This document shows, in pieces, positions 25,684 through 34,970 of a DNA stretch of 64,000 nucleotides. Position numbers and translations under genes: made by a program. The notes under the pieces were generated by a model. It was not told where the DNA came from. It did no database searches and saw nothing but the letters and a program-made list of their open reading frames with translations. Within the stretch, counting starts at the first letter, position 1. The number at the start of each line of letters is the position of its first letter. This stretch comes from an uncultured Candidatus Binatia bacterium. GTDB taxonomy: Bacteria > Desulfobacterota > Binatia > Bin18. Location of the stretch: assembly GCA_958296235.1 (NCBI GenBank), contig OY282457.1, forward strand, positions 1,736,501-1,800,500. Direction: 5' to 3'.

Positions 25684-28164
25684 TTAACTCTCGCCCCACA
25701 CCCGCCCCACCGCCGCCCGAATCTTCCCCTCCATCCGCTCCACCAACTCCCGGTTGGCGGCAACAAGGGCCTGCTCGGCTTCGATTTCGGCGGCAATGGC
25801 TTGCTGCGTGGCTAGGGGCGGTACTGGTATCTTGACCTGTCCGAGGGCGTTGCCGTTAAATTGTGGTTGCCCTCCGCCCGTTGCAAGAGTCTTGGCCTGA
25901 TGCCAGTAAGCGTCACTTTGAGTAAACGCCCAATAATAACCGGGGTGGATGCGTCCCGGTGGAAAACGAAGGCGAATCAAGTATGAGGCAAAGACTGCTG
26001 GATATTCTTCGTCAAACAGCATTGTCTTGCCGTAGGTTGCCCCTGTTCTGGCAACTAGTATGTCTCCCTTCGTAAGTAATAATTCTCTTGACTTGTCTGT
26101 CAGTGTGATGAATTTCGCTCCATCCGGGCGAAGCGCTCCATCATCCGCGATGTCGGTAATGCGAATAAACCTAGCGTTCCCAGCGTCCTCGGCGCTTGCA
26201 GTAAAGCCATATTGTGGCTTTGTAATGCCTCCCAACTCCACCACCGGCCAAGCCGGATCAACCGCAATACGTGGCCGATAGTTCTCCACCACCGCCCGCG
26301 CCCCGTCTATCACCTTCTGGTAGCCCTCAATCTCCGCCACGATTTCTTGCTGTACCTCCAGCGGTGGTAGGGGGATGCGGATTTTGCGTATGATTTTCTG
26401 TGAAATATTCGGCTGCGCTCCACCACCAGCTAAACGAATCAATAACTGCTTGCTAGCCTTGAGAAACAAATAGAGAAAGTCAGGAAGCAGACGATTATCT
26501 GGAGTGATTCCGCAAATCGCCTGCTTCGTGCAGGCATCGAAGCGAAGTATTCCAACCTCTCCAGCCGTTGCTCCATACATTGCGACGAGTACAGTGTTTG
26601 AGCGGAAAATCTTAGCGGAAGAATTTTTCGATCCTTCTTCGGTGATGAAGAGTTCAGAACGAAAAATCTCACCTTGCGATACTTCACCACTCCTTAACCA
26701 GGGGATTTTACCTGCTTCGTAATAGTTCGCTTTCCCCCTGGCTGGCGTTCCACCTGACGACGTCTCGCATACCTCTCCTAACTCCACCAGTGGCCACTTT
26801 TGACTTCTACTAGTTTTGCTCTCCCGATACCGCTCCCCACTCAGGTTGTACTCCCCATCCGCGGCAAGCTTCTCTTTCTCGACCACCAGCCCCAGCGCTG
26901 GCTGGTAGTCCGCCACCGCTTCCCCGGCCCGCAAGCGGCGCAGATATTCGGCAATCTCAGCCCGCGCCTGCGGCAAGTCGTTTTTCTCAATCGCCCGCCG
27001 TTGCGCCCCCAGGTCGTAGCCGTCGTTGTCGATTTTGAAGAAGGCAACGCGGTCGGTCTTCTTTGCCAGGGATTTGTCCAGCATCAGAATCGAAGTCTTC
27101 ACGCCGGAGTAGGGCTGGAACACACCAGCCGGCAGCGACACCACGGCAACCAGCAACTCCCCAACCAGCAGCTTGCGCAGTTGCTTGTGCGCCTTCTGGC
27201 TCTGGAAGATGATGCCCTCGGGCACGATGATGCCGGCGCGGCCGCCGGGCGTCAGGTGCTCGGCCATGTAATCCACAAACAACACTTCTGAGCGTTTGGA
27301 CTGGACCGAGAAACGGTTATGGGGCCGGATGCCGCCCTTGGGTGACATGAACGGCGGATTGGCCAGAATCACATCGGCGTAGTCGTTCCACTTGTCCTGG
27401 CTGGTCAGGGTGTCGTACTCGAAGATATGCGGGGCGGCAAAACCGTGCAGATACATATTGACCAGGGACAGGCGCACCATGTCAGGCGAGATGTCGTAGC
27501 CCTTAAAATTGGTAGCGAGTTTTCCTTTTTCGTCGGGCGTGAGCGTACTGTTCCCCTCGGCGTCAGTATTTGCCTTCAGGATGTGTTTGTACGAAGAGAT
27601 CAGAAAGCCGGCGGTCCCACAGGCCGGGTCAAGGATGGTGTCGTTCTTTTTCGGATCAATAACCGCAACAATGAAGTCAATGATGTGGCGCGGGGTGCGG
27701 AACTGCCCGGCGTCGCCCTGCGAGCCAAGCACGGACAGCAGATACTCAAAGGCATCGCCCAAACGTTCGGAGTGATCGTAGGTAAACTCGTCAATCACCT
27801 TGAGAAAGGCGCGCAGCGTCTCGGGGTCGCGGTAGGGCAGAAAGGCGTTGTTGAAAATAGTGCGGAAAAGCTGGGGGATACCGGGGTTTTCCGGCATTCG
27901 GGTAATGGCCTCGGCGTACAGGTTCAGCGTCTCGTGGCCGCCCAGGCCAGAGCGCATCAGCTTGGCCCAACCGTAACGGGCAAACTCGCCGGCAAAGAAC
28001 GCGCGCGTGCCGCCGAACTCCTCACTCTCAGCGTCAATGTCATCCATGAACTTGTAGATGAGCGCAATGGTAATCTGTTCAACCTGACTCTTGGGGTCAG
28101 GCACCTTGCCGACGAGGAGGTCGCGGGCAGTGTCGATGCGGCGTTTGGTGGTGGCGTCAAGCAT
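25684..28164 (-). CDS. Type I restriction-modification HsdM-HsdS fusion
   Basis: 826 residues. The N-terminal part is an N6-adenine methyltransferase: HsdM helical domain, motif I DPACGTAGFL (about 179-188) and motif IV NPPF (269-272). From about 455 follows a specificity part with two target-recognition domains (WPLVELGEVCETSSGGTPAR onward, and WPVVELGGITKPQYGFTASA onward), each ended by a coiled helix (QQEIVAEIEGYQKVIDGARA; AEIEAEQALVAANRELVERM). Separate hsdM and hsdS are the usual state; here they are one frame without a stop. It pairs with hsdR at 29827, with fic and hicBA between. Confidence 0.88.
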   Translation of the reverse strand: MLDATTKRRIDTARDLLVGKVPDPKSQVEQITIALIYKFMDDIDAESEEFGGTRAFFAGEFARYGWAKLMRSGLGGHETLNLYAEAITRMPENPGIPQLFRTIFNNAFLPYRDPETLRAFLKVIDEFTYDHSERLGDAFEYLLSVLGSQGDAGQFRTPRHIIDFIVAVIDPKKNDTILDPACGTAGFLISSYKHILKANTDAEGNSTLTPDEKGKLATNFKGYDISPDMVRLSLVNMYLHGFAAPHIFEYDTLTSQDKWNDYADVILANPPFMSPKGGIRPHNRFSVQSKRSEVLFVDYMAEHLTPGGRAGIIVPEGIIFQSQKAHKQLRKLLVGELLVAVVSLPAGVFQPYSGVKTSILMLDKSLAKKTDRVAFFKIDNDGYDLGAQRRAIEKNDLPQARAEIAEYLRRLRAGEAVADYQPALGLVVEKEKLAADGEYNLSGERYRESKTSRSQKWPLVELGEVCETSSGGTPARGKANYYEAGKIPWLRSGEVSQGEIFRSELFITEEGSKNSSAKIFRSNTVLVAMYGATAGEVGILRFDACTKQAICGITPDNRLLPDFLYLFLKASKQLLIRLAGGGAQPNISQKIIRKIRIPLPPLEVQQEIVAEIEGYQKVIDGARAVVENYRPRIAVDPAWPVVELGGITKPQYGFTASAEDAGNARFIRITDIADDGALRPDGAKFITLTDKSRELLLTKGDILVARTGATYGKTMLFDEEYPAVFASYLIRLRFPPGRIHPGYYWAFTQSDAYWHQAKTLATGGGQPQFNGNALGQVKIPVPPLATQQAIAAEIEAEQALVAANRELVERMEGKIRAAVGRVWGES

Positions 28165-28200
28165 GACTATTCCCGGCAGTGAGCGCCGTTAAATACCTCG

Positions 28201-28422
28201 TCACAGTAAACGCGTAAATTCAGACACACTCAGGTCTACCTGTCTGATAATGGCGCGTAAGGTCCCTCGGTCCAGCTCTTTATGGTCAGGAACAACGACC
28301 TGAGAGAAAGGGTCGTTACGGCGCACGATCATGTGGCTGCCGTGTTGTCGCTTCAGGTCATACCCGATTTTGCCGAGCGCTTTGACGCAATCCCGACCGG
28401 AAACCCTTGGCAAACCGCTCAT
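28201..28422 (-). CDS. hicA: HicA-family toxin (second copy)
   Basis: 73 residues. RVSGRDCVKALGKIGYDLKR then QHGSHMIVRR carries the catalytic His, followed by VVVPDHKELDRGTLRAIIRQ. ATG 28422 overlaps the hicB stop as ATGA. It differs clearly in sequence from the copy at 19703, so this is a separate acquisition. It ends 36 bases before the hsdMS start and may be co-transcribed with the restriction genes. Confidence 0.9.
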   Translation of the reverse strand: MSGLPRVSGRDCVKALGKIGYDLKRQHGSHMIVRRNDPFSQVVVPDHKELDRGTLRAIIRQVDLSVSEFTRLL

Positions 28423-28625
28423 ACGGCTACGACCAATGCGTCGAAATGTTCTTCCGGGATCGGCAATCCATCTTCTTGGAGTGCACTGATGTAGCCCTCA
28501 ATCGCCTCTTTGATATTGGCAATCGCCTCCTGCTTTGTCGCCCCTTGGCTGACGCAGCCGGACAGGCTGGGGCATTCGGCGACCCAATAACCGTCTTCGC
28601 CGGGGTAAATCACAACTTGCCTCAT
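28419..28625 (-). CDS. hicB: HicB-family antitoxin (second copy)
   Basis: 68 residues from ATG 28625, preceded by AAAGGTGAAACT; a TTG five codons earlier is less likely. RQVVIYPGEDGYWVAECPSL then SGCVSQGATKQEAIANIKEA is the short HicB fold. It is coupled to hicA and placed between fic and hsdMS on the same strand. Confidence 0.9.
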   Translation of the reverse strand: MRQVVIYPGEDGYWVAECPSLSGCVSQGATKQEAIANIKEAIEGYISALQEDGLPIPEEHFDALVVAV

Positions 28626-28651
28626 AGTTTCACCTTTCAAAATACATTCTA

Positions 28652-28822
28652 TTAGGGTGTAAGCTGCGCTAACTGCCTCCGCAAGCGTGAAGACAGCATA
28701 CGAGAGAAATCCGCAAATACTTCCAATCTCTTGAGCATATCTTCTTTTATCCTCTCCGAATCATCCGAGTTCTCCGAGTCCAGAAGGTCCGGGGCGTCCG
28801 TAATAGACTGAACGGCTGTTCC
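28652..28822 (-). other. Open in-frame extension behind the Fic stop codon
   Basis: After the Fic TGA (28825-28823) the same frame stays open for 56 codons to TAA at 28654. It reads as a plausible acidic then amphipathic helix (DAPDLLDSENSDDSERIKED, MLKRLEVFADFSRMLSSRLR). The only in-frame start is ATG 28738, giving 28 residues with no clear ribosome binding site. It could be a decayed C-terminal extension, part of a lost gene, or a micro-ORF. Confidence 0.4.
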
Positions 28823-29707
28823 TCACCGGGTGAATTCCTCCCCGATCTTCCACACCGCCTTTTCACGGAAAGCGGGAATAGTCTGGCGGCGGGCGGCGTT
28901 GGTAACCGCGGGCGCGGAAAGTCCATTTCGCTTGATATAATCCGACAGCCTGACGATGGTCTCTCCTTTCAAATAGCTCAGCCTCTTGTGCAATGACTCC
29001 ATGAGAGCCAGCGCCAGAGCGCCTTCCATCGTCCTGGTTTTTTTACCGTCCTCATACTCCCGGAACGCCCGATAATAGCGCTCCTTCTCCGAGTTGCGAA
29101 TGATAAGGCGTGGGAGGCCGAGTTGCAGGAATTGGAAATTGATAATGAGCCGTCCCAGACGGCCATTGCCGTCGCAAAAGGGATGGATGGTCTCGAAATC
29201 CAGGTGAAAGCGGGCAATTTTGTCCAGGAAGTAGGAATCGAGGTCACTGGAATACTCAACAAGAATATCCTCTATCAGGCGCTCCACCCGCTCGGGCGCT
29301 GGCGCGATATGCGTACCCACCCGCACATACTCCCCCTGCTGGCGAAAGCGGCCGGCGATGGCGTCATCAATGCCGCCGATAAGCATCTGATGCAAAAGCA
29401 GTATCAGGTCTTTGCTCAGTTCGCTGTCTTTCGCCCGCATACGCTTGTATTCCGTGACACGGGCCAGGTTTTTCGCCTCAAAGACTTCCCGCACAGATAC
29501 ATTCCGAGACAGCACTTGCTCCAACAGGATTCTCTCTGTCTCCCCGAGGGTAAGGGTTGAGTTCTCGATCGCGTTCGAATTGTACACGCTCTCGGCTACC
29601 TCCACTTCATCAATCATCGACAGGAGCGATTCCTTGCCACGGCTCAAAGTGTCGTACTCTCGCTTCAAAGCCTGGAGACGGTCTCTTATTGGTCGTGTGG
29701 TTGCCAT
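28823..29707 (-). CDS. Fic-family AMP-transferase-like protein
   Basis: 294 residues. The Fic active-site loop HPFCDGNGRLGR is complete. The N-terminal helix carries SNAIEN, which fits the (S/T)xxxE(G/N) inhibitory motif of self-inhibited class II Fic proteins. A C-terminal winged-helix-like part (YIKRNGLSAPAVTNAARRQT) suggests DNA binding. Fic proteins transfer AMP or other nucleotide moieties to target hydroxyls. Its place between hsdR and hsdMS is common in type I loci. Three half-sites upstream may be its operator. Confidence 0.9.
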   Translation of the reverse strand: MATTRPIRDRLQALKREYDTLSRGKESLLSMIDEVEVAESVYNSNAIENSTLTLGETERILLEQVLSRNVSVREVFEAKNLARVTEYKRMRAKDSELSKDLILLLHQMLIGGIDDAIAGRFRQQGEYVRVGTHIAPAPERVERLIEDILVEYSSDLDSYFLDKIARFHLDFETIHPFCDGNGRLGRLIINFQFLQLGLPRLIIRNSEKERYYRAFREYEDGKKTRTMEGALALALMESLHKRLSYLKGETIVRLSDYIKRNGLSAPAVTNAARRQTIPAFREKAVWKIGEEFTR

Positions 29708-29723
29708 GTCGTTATTATATTAT

Positions 29724-29781
29724 ATTCACTCTATATTGATAAAAATTAGTGAATACCAGGCTAAAATTAATCCTATTCACT
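29724..29781 (-). promoter_or_regulatory. Candidate operator of the fic gene
   Basis: ATTCACT (29724-29730), its inverse AGTGAAT (29748-29754) and ATTCACT again (29775-29781) are spaced 24 and 27 bases apart in an AT-rich tract just upstream of the fic ATG. The regular spacing suggests binding of a dimeric regulator, perhaps Fic's own winged helix. Confidence 0.45.
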
Positions 29782-29826
29782 ATTTTCCTCATCCCATCAA
29801 TCCCAAAAATCCCACCCAATCACAGT

Positions 29827-32334
29827 TCAGAACTGATTGAGGGAGACGTAATCCTTCACGTATTCGGGAATAAGCGCGCGATATTTCTCCGGCACGGCCC
29901 GATAGTCGCGGCTGGAAAAGACCGGAGAGGTGGCCAGGCTGGAGAACTGCCGCTTGTCGATGATGTCACGGGTGTAGCCGTCGGCAGCGTATGCCTTGAA
30001 GTAGGTCTTGATGGCGGCGATGGAGTCCGCCCGTGTGGGGGTATGATCGGCGACAAACTTGGCAAATTCTTCTTCCAGCAACTCATCCTTGGATTTGAAA
30101 CGTGGGATGATGCCAAAGACTTTTTCCAGAATTTCACGCAGGGTCAGGCGGCGGTCCGCGGCCGCGGCTTTGCGCAGCTTGTCCAGGCTGTAGAACTCCT
30201 CGGGTTTGTCGAACACTTCGCGGTTTACATAGTCGATCACGTTCTCCCACTGGCCGGCTTCGACGGCCTGCACAATGGTCTCGTCCTGTCGCACCGTGTC
30301 CGCGAACCGGTCGAAAAACATCCGGTCTATCTTCATCCCCTCCAGGCCGATGGTCTCTTCTACGATTCCTTCGAGGAGGTCGCGGCCCAGATGCTCGTAG
30401 GTTTCGTGGGGTTGCGGGCTGTCGCCGTTCCCCTTGGCCCGAGGCCGTGGCAGCTCCAGCACCTCGTCATAGTCGAACTCGTCCTCGAAGTATTCGCAGT
30501 TACCGAAGAAGTCGAACAGCTTGAAGGCTGTTTTCCGCGGATGGGCGACATCATCCTTCAGGTCTTTGTCAAACAGTTGGTCCAGGAAATGATGTCTGCG
30601 CGTGCCGCGGCCCTTGATCTGGACAAAATCGGTGGGCGAGAAAATGGGCCGAAACATGCCCAGGTTCAGAATATCGGTACAGTCGTAACCGGTCGTCATC
30701 ATGCCGACCGTGACGCAGATGCGGGCCTTGCTGGTCTTGTAGGCGGGCAGGAAGTTGCCCGAACCGAGCAGGTTGTTGTTGGCAAAGTTGATGGTGAACT
30801 GTTGGGCGTCCGGTATGTGCGAAGTCACCTGCACGGCAAAATCCGACTGGTATTTGCCGGGAAACAGACGCTCGGCCATCTGATTCAGAATCTGGACCAG
30901 CTTGGCCGCGTGGTTCTGGCTGACGACAAAGAGAATGGCTTTTCCGATCTCGCCGCTGATTGGGTCGCGGAGCGCATTCTCAAGAAAGGTCTTACAGAAA
31001 AGTTGGTTGGTGGCTTCGGCAAAAAAGCGTTTCTCAAACTCGCGCTGCTTGTAGGCTTCCTGCTGACCCTCGCCGCGGCCATCGGTGAACGACACCACAA
31101 AGCCCTTTTCTGAGAGGAGTTGGGTGGTGATCTCTGTCCGCGCATCGACCACGGTGGGGTTAATCAGAAAGCCGTCCTTCACACCGTCGAGCAGTGAGTA
31201 GCGAAAGGTCGGCTGTCCGCTCTTGCAGCCAAAGGTGCGGTAGGTATCCAGCAGCAGCCGACGCTCGGCCTCGCGCGGGTCGGAGGTGGCGGCCCTGCCG
31301 GTGCCCTTGAGATAGTCGCGCGGCGTGGCGGTCAGACCGAGCTTGTAGCCGACGAAATAGTCGAATACCGCCCGGGCATTGCCGCCTATCGAACGATGGG
31401 CTTCATCGGAGATTACCAGGTCAAAGTCCGTAGGCGAGAACAAACGCTGATATTTATTGTTGAACAGCAGGGACTGGACGGTGCTGACCACAATCTCGGC
31501 CTGCCGCCAGTTGTCACGCTTTTCCTTGTAAACGACCGTCTGAAAGTCCGCGGCCAGCAGCCCGACAAGCGCCTTGCGGGCCTGTTCCTCCAGTTCCAGC
31601 CGATCAACCAGGAACAGTATCCGGCTGGCATTGCCGGAACGCAGAAACAGCTTGATAACCGCTGCCGCGGTGAGGGTTTTCCCTGTGCCGGTGGCCATCT
31701 CGAACAGAAAGCGGTCGTCGCCGTCTTTGACGGCGCGTTGCAGGGCATGAATGGCCTTGAGTTGATAGGCGCGGAGAAAGCGCAATTTATTGGCCTGAAT
31801 GAAACCGGGGCGCTCGTCTTCGTTCTTCCAGGCCGCCTCGGATGTGTAGCCGGGACGCTGGGTCAGGAGGATGTAGTCGTCGCCAACCGGCTCATCAATC
31901 AAGCGCTGCGGGTTGGGCCTGACCCTTTGGTAGCCGGCGACCGAATCGGGCGACGGAAAGGTGGTAATAATATGGGGGTTGCCGCGCTCCAGGTCCCAGA
32001 AATAGTGCAGGTTGCCGTTGGAGAGCATAACAAAGCGGCAGTTCAGCGAGCGGGCGTACTTGCGGGCCTGCTCTTTGCCGACCAGGGGATTCTTGTCCTC
32101 GGCCTTGGCTTCCAGCACGATGAGCGGGAAGCCCTTGGCGTCGAGCAGCAGAAAGTCGATAAAGCCTTTTTTGATGTTCTCGAAATTCTCACCCAAACCG
32201 TCGAGGTCGGACGCCTTGATCGTAACGCTGGGTTCAAGGCGAACAGTGGCGGGCTGGTTGCCAGCGGCAAAGAAGCGCCAGCCGGCTGCGACGAGCAGCG
32301 TATTGATCTTGATACGGGCCGTGGCTTCGTTCAT
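29827..32334 (-). CDS. hsdR: Type I restriction endonuclease subunit R
   Basis: 835 residues from ATG 32334 (GGGGTGG upstream; ATG 32355 is possible). The N-terminal PD-(D/E)xK nuclease shows DFLLLDAKGFPLIVLEAKAE. The SF2 translocase has Walker A ATGTGKTLTAAAV, motif II DEAHRSIG, and TATPRDYLKG. Motif VI lies near QIKGRGTRR. A helical C-terminal domain probably docks the methyltransferase. It translocates DNA and cuts unmodified DNA with the HsdM-HsdS fusion. It heads the minus-strand series hsdR-fic-hicB-hicA-hsdMS-vsr-methyltransferase. Confidence 0.93.
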   Translation of the reverse strand: MNEATARIKINTLLVAAGWRFFAAGNQPATVRLEPSVTIKASDLDGLGENFENIKKGFIDFLLLDAKGFPLIVLEAKAEDKNPLVGKEQARKYARSLNCRFVMLSNGNLHYFWDLERGNPHIITTFPSPDSVAGYQRVRPNPQRLIDEPVGDDYILLTQRPGYTSEAAWKNEDERPGFIQANKLRFLRAYQLKAIHALQRAVKDGDDRFLFEMATGTGKTLTAAAVIKLFLRSGNASRILFLVDRLELEEQARKALVGLLAADFQTVVYKEKRDNWRQAEIVVSTVQSLLFNNKYQRLFSPTDFDLVISDEAHRSIGGNARAVFDYFVGYKLGLTATPRDYLKGTGRAATSDPREAERRLLLDTYRTFGCKSGQPTFRYSLLDGVKDGFLINPTVVDARTEITTQLLSEKGFVVSFTDGRGEGQQEAYKQREFEKRFFAEATNQLFCKTFLENALRDPISGEIGKAILFVVSQNHAAKLVQILNQMAERLFPGKYQSDFAVQVTSHIPDAQQFTINFANNNLLGSGNFLPAYKTSKARICVTVGMMTTGYDCTDILNLGMFRPIFSPTDFVQIKGRGTRRHHFLDQLFDKDLKDDVAHPRKTAFKLFDFFGNCEYFEDEFDYDEVLELPRPRAKGNGDSPQPHETYEHLGRDLLEGIVEETIGLEGMKIDRMFFDRFADTVRQDETIVQAVEAGQWENVIDYVNREVFDKPEEFYSLDKLRKAAAADRRLTLREILEKVFGIIPRFKSKDELLEEEFAKFVADHTPTRADSIAAIKTYFKAYAADGYTRDIIDKRQFSSLATSPVFSSRDYRAVPEKYRALIPEYVKDYVSLNQF

Positions 32335-32420
32335 TCCGTAGCCACCCCATATCATATTCTGTTGTGCTGTGCTTTTCTTTCATAGTATAAATCATCCAAT
32401 CCCATCAATCACAGTCAATC

Positions 32421-33101
32421 ATGGTCCAGATTCTTCCCTCGATTCTCTCCGCCGATTTTCGGTGTCTCGGACAACAAATTGCCGAGGTCGAGCAGGCCGG
32501 AGCAGACCGCATCCACGTCGATGTGATGGACGGTCGTTTTGTTCCCAACATCACCATTGGTCCGCTGATTGTCGAGGCCGCCCGCAAGAGCACCAGCCTG
32601 CCGCTTGATGTGCACCTGATGATTGTTGAGCCCGAACGCTATCTGGCCGATTTTGCCAGCGCCGGCGCGGATATTATACTGGTGCATCAGGAAGCCTGCC
32701 CGCATCTGCACCGGACCATTGAGCAGATCAAACAGCTCGACAAGCAAGCCGGGGTCGTCCTCAACCCCAGCACCTCAATTGCCAGCCTCGAAGAAGTGAT
32801 TGACCTGCTCGATCAGGTTCTCATCATGAGCGTGAATCCCGGTTTTGGCGGGCAGCGCTTTATTGCTTCGAGCACCCACAAAGTCCGTCGCCTTCAGCGG
32901 TTGTTGCAGGAACGTGAGGCCCAGGCGGCGATAGAAATTGACGGGGGCATTGATCCGACCACGGCTCCGGCGGTTGTGGCCGCGGGAGCCTCTCTGCTTG
33001 TAGCCGGTTCCGCGGTCTTTGGCGCGCCGGGCGGCCCAGGCGCGGGCGTGCGGCGGCTCCGCGCCAGCCTCTCACAGCAGACCTCAAGCGTTTCACGATA
33101 G
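32421..33101 (+). CDS. rpe: Ribulose-phosphate 3-epimerase
   Basis: 226 residues of TIM-barrel type. PSILSADF at the start, [16 protein letters not shown] and DVHLMI supply the metal-binding His/Asp, and [10 protein letters not shown] and IEIDGGI complete the phosphate site. It interconverts ribulose-5-phosphate and xylulose-5-phosphate in the pentose phosphate cycle. It marks the return to housekeeping genes at the right edge of the defence island. Confidence 0.95.
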   Translation: MVQILPSILSADFRCLGQQIAEVEQAGADRIHVDVMDGRFVPNITIGPLIVEAARKSTSLPLDVHLMIVEPERYLADFASAGADIILVHQEACPHLHRTIEQIKQLDKQAGVVLNPSTSIASLEEVIDLLDQVLIMSVNPGFGGQRFIASSTHKVRRLQRLLQEREAQAAIEIDGGIDPTTAPAVVAAGASLLVAGSAVFGAPGGPGAGVRRLRASLSQQTSSVSR

Positions 33102-33518
33102 GTTGTCGCCATGTCGTTACGCTCTCATCGTGCCGGACGTGGTCCGGCATCCAGTGGCCGGGGGCCGGGATTATGACTACCCGGCGGCCGGGCAACCACA
33201 GGGGGTTGCCCCTACAATACGCATTCCCTCTCCCCTGGAACGTGTGATGCCTATTGTGGCGTAAGCCTCCCGGAACCGGTCCGGCGGCCCCCGCCTCGGG
33301 CCGCTCGCCCTCCCGCTTCCTGGGAGAGCGGCCAAGATGGCCGCTTGCGGGCTGGAAGCCCGCACTCCTGGGCCCCCGGTCGCAGACAGGCCCGGCGCAG
33401 GGGAGCGGGGGCCGCCGAGGAATGTAATCTGCATCACACGTCCCTGGAGGGAGAGGAGAGGGCTAGGGAGAAGGGGCCGGTCGGCTGCCCGTAGGAGCCG
33501 CCACACAAGCGGCGTTGT
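33102..33518. repeat. Gene-free stretch packed with hairpin repeats
   Basis: No gene is seen between rpe and the S1-domain gene. It contains GGGCAACC/GGTTGCCC (33190-33211), GCGGCCA-AGA-TGGCCGC (33328-33344), GCGGGC-TGGAA-GCCCGC (33347-33363), and CCCTCTCCCCTGG-type blocks near 33228 and 33440. Related units recur at 43627, 56437 and 58975. It may act in transcript ending or 3' protection for the convergent genes. Confidence 0.6.
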
Positions 33519-34970
33519 CTATTTTTTCCGCTTGCGCTGCTGTAACAGATCGCCCAGGCTGAGCCCAAACCCCTGCCCTTGCTGGCTTGAGGCCAAATAT
33601 GCCTGGGTTTCCGCCTGCTCTTCATGCGCACTGACCTTGGCGCGGGACAGGCGGATGCGCTTGCCCGCTTCTTCGACTGCCAGGACGGCAACCTTTACCG
33701 CAGTGCCGGGAGGAAACTCTTTGCGGTGATCGGCGCCACGGGGCGTCCCCATCTCCGCGTTGGGAATCAGGCCGGTCTGCCCAGGGCCGAGCCGGACAAA
33801 TAGCCCGAACGACTCGACTCGCTCAACTGTGCCGGTCAGGATCGTTCCGGCCGTCAGGCCCAATTCCTCAGCGCGGTCGCCTGGAGCGAGTCCGTCTGGA
33901 GCCAGGGCCAGGGCAATCCGGCGCTCCTCAGGGTCAAGCGAGAGGATGAGAACGGTTATTTCCTGGTTGGTCGTGGTCGCCTCTTTGATCAGGCCCTGTT
34001 GGCTGCGGGGGATTTCGCTCACATGCAGCAGCCCGTCAACGCCTGGGAGCAATTCGACAAAGACGCCGAAGTCCGTCATCCGAATCAGACGGCCGGTCAC
34101 CACCTGCCGTTCGCGCAGCTGCGCGCTGACAGTACTCCAGGGATCGTCTTCCAGGGCTTTCAGACTCAGCCCGACCTTGCCGCTTTCCGCGTCCATGCTG
34201 AGCACTTTGACGCTGACCGCTTCGCCCACGCTCAGGTGGTCGGCCGGCCGGCCCAGCCGGGAGTGGCTAATCTCGGAGATATGCACCAGGCCCTGCACGC
34301 CTCCAAGGTCAATGAACGCGCCGAAATTGGTCAGAGAGGCCACTGTTCCCGGCAGAACCGCGCCGGGAAACAGCTTCTGCCAGGTCTCTTCCGCGGCGCG
34401 CTCAGCCTGCTCTTCAAGGAGCCGGCGACGGGAGAGAACGATATTCCGCTCGCTGTACTGCGTGACATAAAACTCAAATGTCTGATTGAGAAAGTCCTGC
34501 GAAAAATCGGGCCGGTGAAGACTCATCTGAGAGAAGGGACAAAAGGCCCGCATCCCGGCGACCGTCACTTCGTACCCCCCCTTGGTCTCCCGCGTGACAG
34601 TGCCTTCCACCGGCAAGGTATTCTCCACGGCCAGGGCGAGCCGCTGTCGAGCTTGCGCGCCCTTGAGCAGTTTGCGCGACAGTCGGAGTTCACCCTCGGT
34701 TGAGAGCACGGTGGCCTCCACCTCGTCTCCGATTGCAATATCAAACTCACCTTGCTCATTTTCGAGCTCGGCCCGGTCAATAATCCCCTCCCCCTTATCC
34801 CGAACATCAATGAAGACACTATCCGCACTGATGAGGATAACTCGGCCCTTCACCACCTGACCGCTGCTCAGCGCCGGTCCGGTCTGCTCCTGTTCGAGCA
34901 GGGCGGCAAAGCTCTCTTCAGTCACGGCCTCTTCAGGAGGCGATTGTTCCGACTGGTCCCTCATGCGCAT
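33519..34970 (-). CDS. S1-domain RNA-binding protein (ribosomal protein S1-like)
   Basis: 483 residues from ATG 34970 (ATG 34964 also possible; AGGGAG precedes both). At least four S1 OB-folds occur: VVKGRVILISADSVFIDVRD, the degenerate EGTVTRETKGGYEVTVAGMR, LPGTVASLTNFGAFIDLGGV, VVTGRLIRMTDFGVFVELLP, and GTVERVESFGLFVRL. S1 proteins help mRNA docking on the ribosome. It is shorter than a six-domain S1, so it may be an accessory S1-like protein. Its start lies inside the end of glnE. Confidence 0.85.
   Translation of the reverse strand: MRMRDQSEQSPPEEAVTEESFAALLEQEQTGPALSSGQVVKGRVILISADSVFIDVRDKGEGIIDRAELENEQGEFDIAIGDEVEATVLSTEGELRLSRKLLKGAQARQRLALAVENTLPVEGTVTRETKGGYEVTVAGMRAFCPFSQMSLHRPDFSQDFLNQTFEFYVTQYSERNIVLSRRRLLEEQAERAAEETWQKLFPGAVLPGTVASLTNFGAFIDLGGVQGLVHISEISHSRLGRPADHLSVGEAVSVKVLSMDAESGKVGLSLKALEDDPWSTVSAQLRERQVVTGRLIRMTDFGVFVELLPGVDGLLHVSEIPRSQQGLIKEATTTNQEITVLILSLDPEERRIALALAPDGLAPGDRAEELGLTAGTILTGTVERVESFGLFVRLGPGQTGLIPNAEMGTPRGADHRKEFPPGTAVKVAVLAVEEAGKRIRLSRAKVSAHEEQAETQAYLASSQQGQGFGLSLGDLLQQRKRKK

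Noticed and set aside
26800..28182. Plus-strand frames opposite hsdMS
   Set aside because: Antisense of a gene with clear methyltransferase and specificity motifs.
28823..28825. Selenocysteine reading of the Fic TGA
   Set aside because: No hairpin of the required form is evident behind it and Fic proteins usually end at this point.
29749..32385. Long plus-strand open frames (29749-31113, 31396-32385)
   Set aside because: They are antisense shadows of hsdR, which has all catalytic motifs; the frames lack recognisable domains.
29793..32420. Flanking repeats of hsdR (CCCATCAATC at 29793 and 32401)
   Set aside because: Exact match is only ten bases within AT-rich low-complexity sequence; too weak to claim a mobile-element boundary.
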